A stretch of 64,000 nucleotides of DNA, taken from positions 10,056,501-10,120,500 of the forward strand of contig NZ_JACHMB010000001.1 in assembly GCF_014204795.1 (NCBI RefSeq), written 5' to 3'. Numbering within the stretch: the stretch's first letter is position 1; each line of letters starts with the position of its first letter. Of this stretch, positions 25,693 to 33,614 are shown piece after piece. Made by a program: the position numbers and the translations under genes. The notes under the pieces are model-generated. The model did no database searches. It worked only from the letters and a program-made list of their open reading frames with translations, and was not told the DNA's origin. Source of the DNA: Nonomuraea jabiensis. Its GTDB lineage: Bacteria; Actinomycetota; Actinomycetes; Streptosporangiales; Streptosporangiaceae.

Positions 25693-25746
25693 TCAATCGC
25701 CCGACCATGACGGGAGGGGGAGCACCCACATCGATATGGCGTTCAT
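25693..25746 (-). CDS. Leader peptide upstream of rox (17 aa)
   Basis: The short frame MNAISMWVLPLPSWSGD is preceded by a very strong ribosome site, GAGGAGGTGAG, with 8 nt between AGGAGG and the ATG; few genes in this window have a better one. It ends 2 nt before the hairpin that covers the rox start codon. The strong initiation signal on so short a frame, and its position, suggest a regulatory leader peptide whose stalled ribosome opens the hairpin. The inducer is unknown. Conservation in relatives has not been examined. Confidence 0.6.
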   Translation of the reverse strand: MNAISMWVLPLPSWSGD

Positions 25747-25885
25747 GGGTCTCACCTCCTCGGGCGGTGTCACGGTCAACTGGAAGCTACAAGCCCGATC
25801 GTCATCCCGTCCAATCCTTTTCCAGTACGTGACCACGACTCTGCAGCCACACCGGCCCGACGCCAGCGCGGTCACGATGTTTGGC

Positions 25886-26323
25886 TCAGGTCGCCGGCAG
25901 GGCGGTGGCCAGCAGGACGACACCGAGCGACCCCACCAGCGATGCCACTGCCATGGTCCGCGCCAGCCGGGGACGGGCCGCGCTTGAGGCCCAGCCGTGG
26001 AGAGCGGCGGCGGCCATGACCGCGCAGAAGAGCAGCAGCTTGGCGGCCAGGATCCGGCCGTATCCGGGATCGGTGAGCGAGGACCAGGTGACGCCCTTGT
26101 GCCAGGCGAGCGCGACGCCGGTGCTGATCTGCACCGGCAGGAACGCGGCCACGGTGATGATCCCGAAGCGGCGACCGACCGCGGTCAGCACCTCGGCGCG
26201 CGGCCGCTCGTCCAGCATGCGACGGGCCAGAGGCAGCACCACCAGCGACACCGTGAGCTGCCCGCCGACCCACAACGCCGCCGACAACACGTGCAGGAAC
26301 CGGACCATCGTCCACCAGGTCAT
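25886..26323 (-). CDS. CopD-like integral membrane protein
   Basis: Protein of 145 aa with four predicted membrane helices: VRFLHVLSAALWVGGQLTVSLV, FGIITVAAFLPVQISTGVAL, ILAAKLLLFCAVMAAAAL and MAVASLVGSLGVVLLAT. The HxxxAxxWxGG motif in the first helix is typical of CopD/DUF4149-type membrane proteins (copper resistance or heme/copper handling). GGAGG lies 4 nt before the ATG. Single gene, function inferred only at the family level. Confidence 0.7.
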   Translation of the reverse strand: MTWWTMVRFLHVLSAALWVGGQLTVSLVVLPLARRMLDERPRAEVLTAVGRRFGIITVAAFLPVQISTGVALAWHKGVTWSSLTDPGYGRILAAKLLLFCAVMAAAALHGWASSAARPRLARTMAVASLVGSLGVVLLATALPAT

Positions 26324-26619
26324 CGTGCCTCCACCTGGAACCTGTCACCCGCGCCGCTTCCGGCCTTGCGCGTCCTGAAGCATCGTCGGGCCATGGTAGC
26401 GCCACGTCCTCGCGTGGCCCGCGCGCATCGGCTCGGACGCTGAGGATCTCCGATCGTGCCACGGCCGGCTCATCGCAACGAGTGAGACCGCAGAACGGGT
26501 CACTCGCGACCAGCCCACCTTGCCGGGCAGCGCGACCTCGGCGACCAGGGCGAAGATGGCGCCGCTGCCCGCGCCGGCGCGGCGGGAACCATGCGCTGAC
26601 CTCGCCCCGACCGCCAAGA
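26324..26619. other. Intergenic, no supported gene
   Basis: This 296-nt gap lies upstream of the CopD-like gene and downstream of the TetR stop. A minus-strand frame runs through it but lacks a family signature and a ribosome site. Confidence 0.5.
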
Positions 26620-27249
26620 TCATGGATCCCTCAGTTGGGCGGCGAACATCGGCTCCAGGGCGTTCAACATAAGCGTTCTGCAGCGCTCCGTCCCACCGGC
26701 GATCCTGCCCGCCATCGCCAGCGAGACGCACCCGTGCAGGAAGGCCCAGATCGTGTCGACCGCGCCGGGCGGATCGGCCAGCTCGGCGCCCCGCGCCTGC
26801 GCGATGCCCTGCAACGCGAGGCGGAAGATGCGGAAGGCGTTCTTGGCCTCCCGCGGGGTCTCGGCCGTGCCGAACGGCACGCCGTCCATGCCGTTCATCG
26901 CCTGGTAGAGCTCCGGGGAGGCGAACGCGAACGCCCAGTACGCCTCGGCCATCGCGACCAGCCGCCCCTCAGGGGAGCCCTCCGCCGCCACGCGCAGCTG
27001 CTCGGCGAGTTCGGCGAAGCCGAGCATCATCAGCTGGACGAGCAGATCCTCCTTGCTGGAGAAGTGCTGGTAGAGAATCGGCGCGCTGTATTCGAGCTTG
27101 CCGGCGATGCGGCGGATCGTGACAGCGTTCCAGCCTTCCTCGGAGGCGATGACCCGGGCCGCCTCCAGCAGCCGGGCCCGCATCTCCTGCCGCTCCCGCT
27201 CACGCCGCTTCTTGCTGGCGCTCGGTTCGAGCTGGGCCTTCGTCGTCAC
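26620..27249 (-). CDS. TetR-family transcriptional regulator
   Basis: Protein of 209 aa. The HTH domain is MRARLLEAARVIASEEGWN, then AVTIRRIAGKLEYSAPILYQHFSSKEDLL. The C-terminal part (PEGRLVAMAEAYWAFAFASPELYQAMNGMDGVPFG) matches the TetR_C_33-like (WHG) class. GTG 27249 follows GAGAGGA. The frame stays open upstream into the divergent gene but without coding sense there. It lies next to the NmrA-like gene with CTAAC/GTTAG repeats between, so it likely represses that gene and itself. Confidence 0.88.
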   Translation of the reverse strand: MTTKAQLEPSASKKRRERERQEMRARLLEAARVIASEEGWNAVTIRRIAGKLEYSAPILYQHFSSKEDLLVQLMMLGFAELAEQLRVAAEGSPEGRLVAMAEAYWAFAFASPELYQAMNGMDGVPFGTAETPREAKNAFRIFRLALQGIAQARGAELADPPGAVDTIWAFLHGCVSLAMAGRIAGGTERCRTLMLNALEPMFAAQLRDP

Positions 27250-27295
27250 GATGCGTCCTCTCTCTTGACGCCGACATCCTATCGCCGGTCTAATT

Positions 27296-27328
27296 CCTAA
27301 CAACGTTAGATCTATGAACATCGTTAGG
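27296..27328. promoter_or_regulatory. CTAAC/GTTAG operator cluster
   Basis: CTAAC-N3-GTTAG is a perfect palindrome at 27297-27309. A further GTTAGG at 27323-27328 completes an outer inverted pair with CCTAAC at 27296-27301. The last element overlaps the ribosome site of the gene at 27337, so a bound repressor would block it. Position suits the divergent TetR protein. Confidence 0.6.
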
Positions 27329-27336
27329 AGAGAAGC

Positions 27337-28224
27337 GTGATCGTCGTGTTCGGCGGGACGGGCAGACTCGGCCGTCAGATCGTGGAACAACTCCGCCAGC
27401 AGGCAAAGACAGTGCGCGTCGTCACCCGCGATCCGGCCACGGCGAACGCCGTGCAGGGCGTTGAGGTCGTCGCGGGCGACGTGCACGACCGGCGTACGCT
27501 GATCCGAGCCGCGAGCGGGGCCAAGGCGATCGTCTGCACCGTCCAGGGCGGCAACGGCAAGGGACACAACGGCCCCAAGGGCATCGAGGGCGCCGGGATC
27601 CCCAGCCTCATCGGCGTCGCACACGAGACCGCAGTCGAAAACTTCGTCTACATCTCCTCCGCCGGCGCCCGCGCCGACAGCCCCGTCGAGTTCTTCCGGC
27701 TCAAGTTCGAGGCCGAGCGCCTACTGCGCACCAGCGGCCTGCCGTACTCGATCCTGCGGCCCACCCACCTGATGGACACCTGGGTGGAGCTGCTCGCCGA
27801 GTCGATCACCAAGCAGGGGAAGGCCACCGTATTCGGCTCGGGCACCAACCCGGTCTCGTGGGTGGCCGGCAAGGACGTCGCCAAGGTCGCCGCCGCGCTC
27901 GCCACGCGCCCCGGCGAAGGCTGGTCCGCCGACCTCGGCGGTCCCGAGGCGCTACCGCTCACGAAAGTCAACGAGCTCATCGCGGCCTCGCTGGGCCTGC
28001 AGATCAAGCGTGAGAACAAGATGCCCGTCGCGATGCTCCGCGCGATGAGCCCGCTGACCAGGCCGTTCAACCCGGTCCTCGCCCGGCAGATGCAGATGGG
28101 GGCACTGCTGGACACCCAGCCGCAGATCGTCGACTCCAGCACGGTCTGGGCCCGGTTCGGCGAGCCGCTGTCCCTGTCGACGTGGCTGAAGATCAACCAC
28201 CCGAGCGGCCGGGAAGGAGCCTGA
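27337..28224 (+). CDS. NmrA-like NAD(P)-binding protein
   Basis: Atypical SDR of 295 aa. It starts with the Rossmann motif MIVVFGGTGRLGRQIV and has VRVVTRDP, VEVVAGDVHDRRTL, a VYISSAGA segment and PYSILRPTHLMDTWVELL. It lacks a YxxxK active site, so it may be a redox sensor or NAD(P)H-dependent reductase of the NmrA/TMR kind. The GTG start has GGAGAG close upstream. Divergent TetR gene and overlapping operator suggest tight repression. Confidence 0.87.
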   Translation: MIVVFGGTGRLGRQIVEQLRQQAKTVRVVTRDPATANAVQGVEVVAGDVHDRRTLIRAASGAKAIVCTVQGGNGKGHNGPKGIEGAGIPSLIGVAHETAVENFVYISSAGARADSPVEFFRLKFEAERLLRTSGLPYSILRPTHLMDTWVELLAESITKQGKATVFGSGTNPVSWVAGKDVAKVAAALATRPGEGWSADLGGPEALPLTKVNELIAASLGLQIKRENKMPVAMLRAMSPLTRPFNPVLARQMQMGALLDTQPQIVDSSTVWARFGEPLSLSTWLKINHPSGREGA

Positions 28225-28335
28225 CCGGCAGCCCTCGGCGTGTCCGCGATTCAGGGGGACAACCGCAGATCTTCTCCCCCAACCTCCAGCAGCAGGCCCA
28301 GCACCGCCCGCTGGCACTCCAGTGACACTTTTAGA

Positions 28336-28719
28336 TCATGGCTGCTGGCTGGATGCCCCCTCCTGGGCGATGAGAAATCGGTAGCCCTCGATCATGGCGT
28401 TGAACGCCCATTCACCCCATGGCGCGTGGCGTAGTTCCTGAGTCACCACTCCGGCTGCCTGGTGCTGCTCGTGGACCTTCTCCACGCCGTCATCCAGCCG
28501 GATGTAAACCTCGACACCTGCCCCGCGGTGGTCACGTGCGGCCACTGGGAGGAATCGCTCGTCGTCGACGCCCAGCATGACTTGGGCGTCGCCCAGGCTC
28601 ACACAGGCAAGGCGGTCATCGGAGTCCGATGGCGTGGCGAACACCAGCTCCCAGCCCGCCCGCTTGAAGGACTCGGCGGCGCGGTAGGGGTCGTCGCAGG
28701 CGAGAATCACGGAGATCAT
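28336..28719 (-). CDS. Glyoxalase/bleomycin-resistance (VOC) fold protein
   Basis: Protein of 127 aa with two beta-alpha-beta-beta-beta modules: MISVILACDDPYRAAESFKRAGWELVF ... LACVSLGDAQVMLGV, then GVEVYIRLDDGVEKVHEQHQAAG ... PWGEWAFNAMIEGYRFLIAQ. VOC proteins serve as metalloenzymes or drug-binding proteins. The metal-ligand pattern is not complete enough to choose. Its upstream ribosome site is weak. Convergent with the NmrA-like gene. Confidence 0.82.
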   Translation of the reverse strand: MISVILACDDPYRAAESFKRAGWELVFATPSDSDDRLACVSLGDAQVMLGVDDERFLPVAARDHRGAGVEVYIRLDDGVEKVHEQHQAAGVVTQELRHAPWGEWAFNAMIEGYRFLIAQEGASSQQP

Positions 28720-28753
28720 GCGACATAACCTAGTGCTGCAGTGACATGCGCGA

Positions 28754-28925
28754 TTACGGTTGGGATCTGCACTGGTGGTGCCAGCGCCGGGCGGTGGCTT
28801 GGTGGCGGCGGCGCCATTGTGACCAGTACAGAATCTGCCGGATGGTCGGGTAGCGGATCAGGATGGGGACGGCCAGCAGCCGGCGGATCTCGGGCTCGAT
28901 CAGCGGAATGTGCTCCTCCTCGCAG
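28754..28925 (-). mobile_element. Transposase C-terminal fragment (IS701-like)
   Basis: The minus strand encodes the tail PLIEPEIRRLLAVPILI ... ILYWSQWRRRHQATARRWHH before a stop at 28754. The PEIRRLL and WS.WRRRHQA.AR patterns close many actinobacterial IS701/IS4-type transposases. Only this end remains, and it abuts a NuoF remnant at about 28925, so an insertion or deletion here probably cut that gene. No terminal repeats were identified. Confidence 0.5.
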
Positions 28926-30068
28926 GCAGGCTGAAGCGCGGCGAGGCGCGCTCCGGCGGGCGTAGGTCTCGCCGCCGCGGCTGACGATCCACGGCACCGC
29001 GGCCAGCGTCTCGACGTTGTTGACCACCGTCGGCGCATTCCACAGCCCCTGGCCGGTCGGGTACGGCGGGCGGGCCCGCGCACAGCCACGGCCGCCTTCC
29101 AGCCCCGCGATCAGCGCCGTCTCCTCCCCCGCCACGTACGAGCCGGCGCCCGCCACCACCTCCACCTCCAGATCCACCTCGCGCCGTGCACCCTCCGGCC
29201 AAGGTGGCCGTCCGCGCGCGCCTCCTCCACGGCCTGCCGCAGCGCCGCCGGCGCCCGCGGATACTCCGAACGCACCAGCACCAGCCCACGGCGAGCCCCG
29301 CAGGCGAAACAGGCCAGCGCCAGCCCCTCCAGCACGCGGGCCGGATCGACCTCCATCAGCAGCCGGTCGGCGTAGGAGCCGGGGTCGCCCTCGTCCCCGT
29401 TGGCGATCAACCGTGTCCGGAGAGCCGCCCGCCGCCGCCCACTTGGCCGCCACGGGAAAGCCCGCGCCACCCCGGCCGCGCCACCCCGGCCGCGCAGCCC
29501 GGCCGCGCCACCCCGGCCCCGCAGCCCGGAGGCCGCCACCTGCGACCGGATCAGCTCCGGCGAGCGCCGGCCGACGGTCTCCACCCAGGTCCGCCACGCG
29601 GCTTCCCCTGCCACGACCCCGGCCAGGACGACCGGGGTCGTGGCAGGCGTCGGCCGCCGGGATCGGCGGTGCGTGCGGGGCCGCCCGTCCGGCGACCCGG
29701 TCGACGACGTCCGGGCCGACGCAGGGTGGCTCGCCGTCCAGGCAGGCGGGCCCGGCGTAGCAGTAACCGAGGCAGCGGACCGTCTGGACGGAGACGCCGC
29801 CGCCCGATGGAGATCGTCATCAGCCGAGCACGCCCTGGATCGCAGGCAGATGCCGGCCCGCCTGCGCCGCGAAGCACGCGGTCGCGGCGCAGACCCGTAC
29901 GTGGCAGCGCCCGTGCGGGCCGGCCAGGTCGGCGTAGAAGGTGGCCTGATCCAGCCCGGCCGCGGTGGGCAGCCCGAACCGCCGGGCCACCTCCGGCGCC
30001 CAGTGCTCAGGCCCTTCCGCATGCTCCCCGGCGCCTTCGGCAAGAGCCTCGATCAGGCGGACACCCAC
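28925..30068 (-). pseudogene. NuoE/NuoF-like (NAD-linked dehydrogenase) gene remnant
   Basis: Three frames must be joined to read it. The 5' part (from 30068) is NuoE-like: APEVARRFGLPTAAGLDQATFY, CHVRVCAATACFAAQAG, then VRCLGYCYAGPACLDG, giving the four Cys of a [2Fe-2S] thioredoxin-like domain. The rest is NuoF-like: PELIRSQVAASGLRGRGG, NGDEGDPGSYADRLLMEVDP, AGSYVAGEETALI, PPYPTGQGLWNAPTVVNNVETLA. Such fusions are NAD-binding subunits of formate dehydrogenases or hydrogenases. Several frameshifts, a repeat-expanded GRGG motif and loss of the 4Fe-4S C-terminus show it is dead. Confidence 0.75.
29463..29530. repeat. Tandem GC-rich repeat inside the NuoF remnant
   Basis: Units close to CCGCGCCACCCCGGC and CCGCAGCCCGG repeat about four times. 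On the minus strand they duplicate the flavin-site motif GLRGRGGA, giving GLRGRGGAAGLRGRGGAAG. This looks like slippage expansion of a conserved codon block. Confidence 0.55.
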
Positions 30069-30940
30069 AGGCCCCCGCCTGAGGTGGGGCGGGGTGTTCG
30101 TCTCCTCGGTGCGCCCACCACGCTGACCGGGCAGTGCGCTCGTTGTAGCACCCCATGGCTGACGGAGCCCAGCATCGCGGAGGTGAACCCGCCGAGCCCC
30201 CGCGAACCCACCACCACGAGATCGGCGGCCCGCGACGCCGCCGCCAGGGCCGGAACGGGATGCTCATCGACGATCGACTCGATCAGCTCGATGTCCGGAT
30301 ATTTCTCCCGCCAGAGTACGAGCTGCCGCACGACCTCAGCGGCCTCGTCGACGGGCAACGGCCCGTACCCGGCGGGGTGCGGAGCCGTGACCGGATATCG
30401 CCGGCCGTGCAGAACGCGCAGGCGCGCCCGGCGGGCGACCGCCTGCGCCAGGGCGTACTCCAGGGCCATGTCCGCGCACGGCGAGGCGTCGTAGCCCACC
30501 ACGATCTCCCCGCTTCCGTCGCGCGGGAGCCTCCTGACGACCACCACGGGGCTCTCGGCGTAACCGGCGAGGCCGAACCCGACCGAGCCGAGCACCAGTC
30601 CGGCGAAACCGCCCAGTCCCCTGCTGCCCACCACGACGGTGTCGGCCGTCTCCGACTCGCTCCTGAGCCGCTCGATCACCGCCCCGGTGACCAGGGCCGT
30701 CGAGATTCGCGCGCCGGGGGCGAGCTCGCGTGCGCGATCGGCCGCGCCCGTGAGCAGCCTGTCGCACCGCTCGGTCAGGGTCTCGCCGGAGGCGCCGAGC
30801 GGATGCTCGGCCAGCCAGGGCTCGCATACGTGGACGATACGCAACGGCAGCCCTCTGCGTGCGGCGTCGTCGGCGGCCCAGGCGAGCGCCGACCACGCGG
30901 TCCGCGAACCGTCGACTCCCACGACCACCGCTCTGTTCAT
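30053..30940 (-). CDS. Tandem universal stress protein (USP)
   Basis: Protein of 295 aa with two USP domains. Domain 1 (1-140) has VVVGVDGSRTAWSALAWA and VVVGSRGLGGFAGLVLGSVGFGLAGYAESPVVVV, read in parts. Domain 2 (145-285) has IVVGYDASPCADMALEYAL and a second VVVGSRGLGGFTSAMLGSVSH. The G-x2-G-x9-G(S) ATP-binding pattern is present in both, so ATP binding is expected. It is the last gene of a USP, CBS-BON, USP run on the minus strand; its ATG is 18 nt after the CBS-BON stop. Confidence 0.9.
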   Translation of the reverse strand: MNRAVVVGVDGSRTAWSALAWAADDAARRGLPLRIVHVCEPWLAEHPLGASGETLTERCDRLLTGAADRARELAPGARISTALVTGAVIERLRSESETADTVVVGSRGLGGFAGLVLGSVGFGLAGYAESPVVVVRRLPRDGSGEIVVGYDASPCADMALEYALAQAVARRARLRVLHGRRYPVTAPHPAGYGPLPVDEAAEVVRQLVLWREKYPDIELIESIVDEHPVPALAAASRAADLVVVGSRGLGGFTSAMLGSVSHGVLQRAHCPVSVVGAPRRRTPRPTSGGGLWVSA

Positions 30941-30958
30941 CGTCCTTCGGAAAGCCCC

Positions 30959-31615
30959 CTACATCCCGGAGGGGACGATGAGGAGGTCGTCCTTGTCGAA
31001 GGTCACCTCGGATCTCACGTCCACGACTCCCTCGATCAGCCGGAGCTGCTCCATCAGCGCGAGAGCCTGGGATTTCCACTCGACCACGCCGCCGATCGTC
31101 ACCACGCCCTGGTGGATGCCGACGGTGAACGCCGCCGGGTCCCGAAGGACGGCTCTGATGTCCGCCGCCAGCTCCTCGGCCGGGCGGATGAAGACGCGCA
31201 GCACGTCGCGCTGGTGCAGGGTGCCGACGATGCGCCCGGTGTTCGTGTCGACCACGGGCAGCTACTTGACGCGCTTGGCGTGCATCAGCCGGGCCGCGTC
31301 CCGGACGGAGGTGCCCGGCGTGACAGTGATCGCCGGGGAGGTCATGAGCTGGGCGGCTGTCACGCCCGCGGCCTTGCGGTGCTCCTGCTGCCGCCGGCGG
31401 GACTCGAAGATCGGCACGCTGTGCCGGGCCGTGTCGACCTCCTTGAGGAGCAGATCGTCTTCGGAGACGACTCCCACGGGCCGTCTGTAGGCGTCGATCA
31501 CGGTGACCCCGCCTACCGCGAACCGCTCCATGGCCTCCACGATCTCGGTGAAGGATGCCTCCTTCAGCACGGCGATGGCCACCCGGCCCATGATGTCGTT
31601 GACTTCGAGTGACAT
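30959..31615 (-). pseudogene. CBS-pair/BON-domain protein with an in-frame TAG
   Basis: Read through one codon, the gene encodes about 217 aa. CBS motif 1 is MSLEVNDIMGRVAIAVLKE ... VTVIDAYRRPVGVVSEDDLLL, CBS motif 2 is LMTSPAITVTPGTSVRDAARLMHAKRVK, and a C-terminal BON domain follows (VTIGGVVEWKSQALALMEQL). A TAG at 31262-31264 stops the frame between AKRVK and LPVVDTNTGRIVG, exactly inside the second CBS motif, with the frame intact on both sides. The ATG at 31615 has a strong GGAGGTGG. CBS pairs normally bind adenine nucleotides. Either a recent nonsense mutation or a sequencing error. Confidence 0.8.
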
Positions 31616-31661
31616 GACTCCACCTCCGCTTCCACGATCCGCCGGAGCGGCCCGCTCCGGC

Positions 31662-31676
31662 AGTGACCAACGTCCC
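31662..31676. promoter_or_regulatory. DosR-box-like palindrome upstream of the CBS-BON gene
   Basis: On the minus strand the site reads GGGACGTTGGTCACT. It matches 11 of 14 positions of the mycobacterial DosR core GGGACTWWAGTCCC. It lies 47 nt before the CBS-BON start codon. DosR/OsdR regulators control USP, CBS and related dormancy genes in actinobacteria, the same gene types found here. Confidence 0.45.
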
Positions 31677-31708
31677 CGATGCCGGATGACCAAGGTCCTG
31701 ACCGGCGC

Positions 31709-32554
31709 TTACCGGGCACGGACCACCGCCACCGGGCAGTGCGCGTGGTGCAGGACACCCCGGCTGACCGAGCCGAGCAGCATCGAGCCCAGGGCGCCGC
31801 GCCCGTGCGAGCCCACCACCAGCAGGTCCGCCCGCCCGGACGCGTCGGTGAGCGCTTCGACGGGATGGGCGGATTGGGCGTCCTCGACCACCTTCACCTC
31901 CGGGTGGTCACCGCTGAAGATCTTCACGCGGTCGCGGACGACCCGGTGCTGTTCCGTACGGATCTCGTCCATGTCGTAGGCGATCTCCGGCGCGAAGGCG
32001 TGCACCGGCAGCTGCCAGGCGTGCACCACCCGCAGCGCGCTCCCCCGCAGCTTCGCCTGCTCGAAGGCGTAGGCCAGCGCGGGCTCGCACTCCGGCGAGT
32101 CGTCCACCCCGACCACGACCTCCTGCCACACCGGCCGCCGCTCGCCGCGCACCACCACGACGGGACAGTTCACGTGGCCGGCCACGTGCATGCTGACGGA
32201 GCCCAGCAGCGCGCCGGCGAACCCGCCCAGCCCCCGGCTGCCGACCACGACCTCGGTGGCGTCCTTGGCCTGCTCGCGCAGGACCTCGGCCGGCGGGCCC
32301 TCGACGTCCTCGGTCGTGACCTCGACGGTGGGCTGACGCTCGCGCACGAGATCCTCCGCCGCACGCAGGATCCGCTGCCCCTCGCGCCGCAGCGCGTCCG
32401 GGAGAGCGTCGATGGGGTATTTGCGGATCTGGTACGGCGAGCGGTCCCGGGCATGGACGATCCGCAGCGCCACCCGCATGCGGAACGCGTCGTCGGCCGC
32501 CCATTCCAGCGCGGCACGCGAGTTCGCCGATCCGTCGGCTCCTACGATGATCAC
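31709..32554 (-). CDS. Tandem universal stress protein (USP)
   Basis: Protein of 281 aa with two USP domains: MIIVGADGSANSRAALEWA ... VVVGSRGLGGFAGALLGSVS, then VVVGVDDSPECEPALAYAF ... LLVVGSHGRGALGSMLLGSVSRGV. Both retain the ATP-binding Gly-rich loop. The GTG start has AGGAGG 6 nt upstream. It is the first gene of the stress run, 93 nt before the CBS-BON gene, and has a DosR-box-like site about 75 nt upstream. Confidence 0.9.
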   Translation of the reverse strand: MIIVGADGSANSRAALEWAADDAFRMRVALRIVHARDRSPYQIRKYPIDALPDALRREGQRILRAAEDLVRERQPTVEVTTEDVEGPPAEVLREQAKDATEVVVGSRGLGGFAGALLGSVSMHVAGHVNCPVVVVRGERRPVWQEVVVGVDDSPECEPALAYAFEQAKLRGSALRVVHAWQLPVHAFAPEIAYDMDEIRTEQHRVVRDRVKIFSGDHPEVKVVEDAQSAHPVEALTDASGRADLLVVGSHGRGALGSMLLGSVSRGVLHHAHCPVAVVRAR

Positions 32555-32628
32555 GGTACGCCTCCTTCGTCACCCTCCATCCGACCCGCTCGCGCCCGTC
32601 CGCAGCAGGGCCGGAGGTCGGTCCCGCA

Positions 32629-32643
32629 AGGGCCGAAAGACCC
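32629..32643. promoter_or_regulatory. DosR-box-like palindrome upstream of the USP gene
   Basis: On the minus strand the site reads GGGTCTTTCGGCCCT, matching 11 of 14 positions of GGGACTWWAGTCCC. It is 75 nt upstream of the USP start at 32554. It sits at the edge of the HTH-PPOX remnant that runs the other way, so it could once have served both genes. Confidence 0.5.
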
Positions 32644-32912
32644 TGTCCGCCGGGTACGTCCAGCACCTCGAAACACTCCTGACACACGGGTACGGTGACC
32701 CGCCTGGCCGCCGCTCTCGAAACGACGGTCGGGCACCTGCTGGGCGGCCCCGCCCGGCCCCGGAGAGACGGCTCGGCCGACGCCGTCCTGGAGGTCCTCG
32801 AAACCCGAGGAGTGCCTGCGGCTGGTCGCCCCGGGCGGCATCGGCCGGGTGGCGTTCAACGGTCCGGAGCGGCCCACGGTGCTGCCCGTGAACCACCGGC
32901 TCCACGACCGTT
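32640..32912 (+). pseudogene. HTH-PPOX (pyridoxamine-oxidase-like) protein remnant
   Basis: Pieces of an actinobacterial protein with an N-terminal XRE-like HTH and a C-terminal split-barrel flavin domain lie in different frames. They are KTLSAGYVQHLET (HTH), TRLAAALETTVGHLLGG (end of HTH), then ECLRLVAPGGIGRVAFNGPERP and VLPVNHRLHD (start of the PPOX barrel). At least two frameshifts separate them, and the barrel ends abruptly at about 32912. Intact homologues are often in dormancy regulons. Confidence 0.6.
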
Positions 32913-32914
32913 CA

Positions 32915-33250
32915 CGGCGCCGCTCATGTCAGTGACCACGGACACCGGGTAGTGCGCGAGCAGCCTGACCCCGGCGATCCGCAGCGGGAACTGCGGGCCG
33001 GGAACGTTGGAGCCGACCACGTTGACCGGCGGCCCCGTACGTCCCAGACGATCAAGCGCGGCGCGGTCGGCCAGGCCGTTCAGGGCGGCGAGCATGCTCT
33101 CGCTCACGTCACGCAGCAGGCGCGCGGGCGTCAGGGCGAACCGTTCCTTGAGCTGCCGCATCCCCTTGCTCACGAACGGCGGCGGAGGAGACCGGGCCGC
33201 TGAGCGGGGTGTGCGGGGCCTCCAGGTCCGGCAGCTCCGGCCGGGGTTCG
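32915..33250 (-). pseudogene. Wax-ester synthase/diacylglycerol acyltransferase (WS/DGAT) remnant
   Basis: The minus strand reads DLEAPHTPLSGPVS, then, in another frame, SKGMRQLKERFALTPARLL and VVGSNVPGPQFPLRIAGVRLLAHYPVS. This is the conserved C-terminal half of WS/DGAT proteins (the NVPGP block). The catalytic HHxxxDG half and the very C-terminus are missing. It abuts the HTH-PPOX remnant head-on at about 32912. WS/DGATs make storage lipids and belong to dormancy responses in mycobacteria. Confidence 0.6.
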
Positions 33251-33282
33251 CGCCGGATCAGCCGCGCGACCCCGCTCGCGCC

Positions 33283-33325
33283 GGGCAGCCGGGCAGCCGG
33301 GCAGCCGGGCAGCCGGGCAGCCGGG
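33283..33325. repeat. 8-bp tandem repeat (GGGCAGCC)n
   Basis: About five direct copies of GGGCAGCC stand between the WS/DGAT remnant and the ABC operon. The 33251-33614 interval otherwise shows no gene I can support. Confidence 0.75.
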
Positions 33326-33614
33326 AGATGACGGGGAGCTGGTCCAGCACCGGCAGGGCCTCGCCCGCGAACCGCAGCAGGCGCGCGCTTCCCCACGGAA
33401 GTCCGGCCGACACCGCCCAGAGCCCGCCCGGTCAACGCCCTTGCGTCAAGCCTTCATTACTGTAAGTATTTTTCCAGTCACCCAATGTCCATGATCCCTT
33501 CAGAAGGCGTGCCCTGCGGCGGTGAAGCGCGCCGGCGCCTCCGTCGGGCGGCGAGGTCCCGATCACACCGGCCTCGGCGCGCTCGTCAACCCCCTCACGC
33601 CCAGGGAGGCCCCC

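Noticed and set aside
25640..25900. Search for a rifamycin-associated element (long GGGGCTTGCGGC-type inverted repeat) upstream of the rox-like gene
   Set aside because: The inverted repeats present form the start-codon hairpin and do not match that element.
28456..28728. Plus-strand frame opposite the glyoxalase-fold gene
   Set aside because: Antisense shadow; the minus-strand product has a complete VOC pattern.
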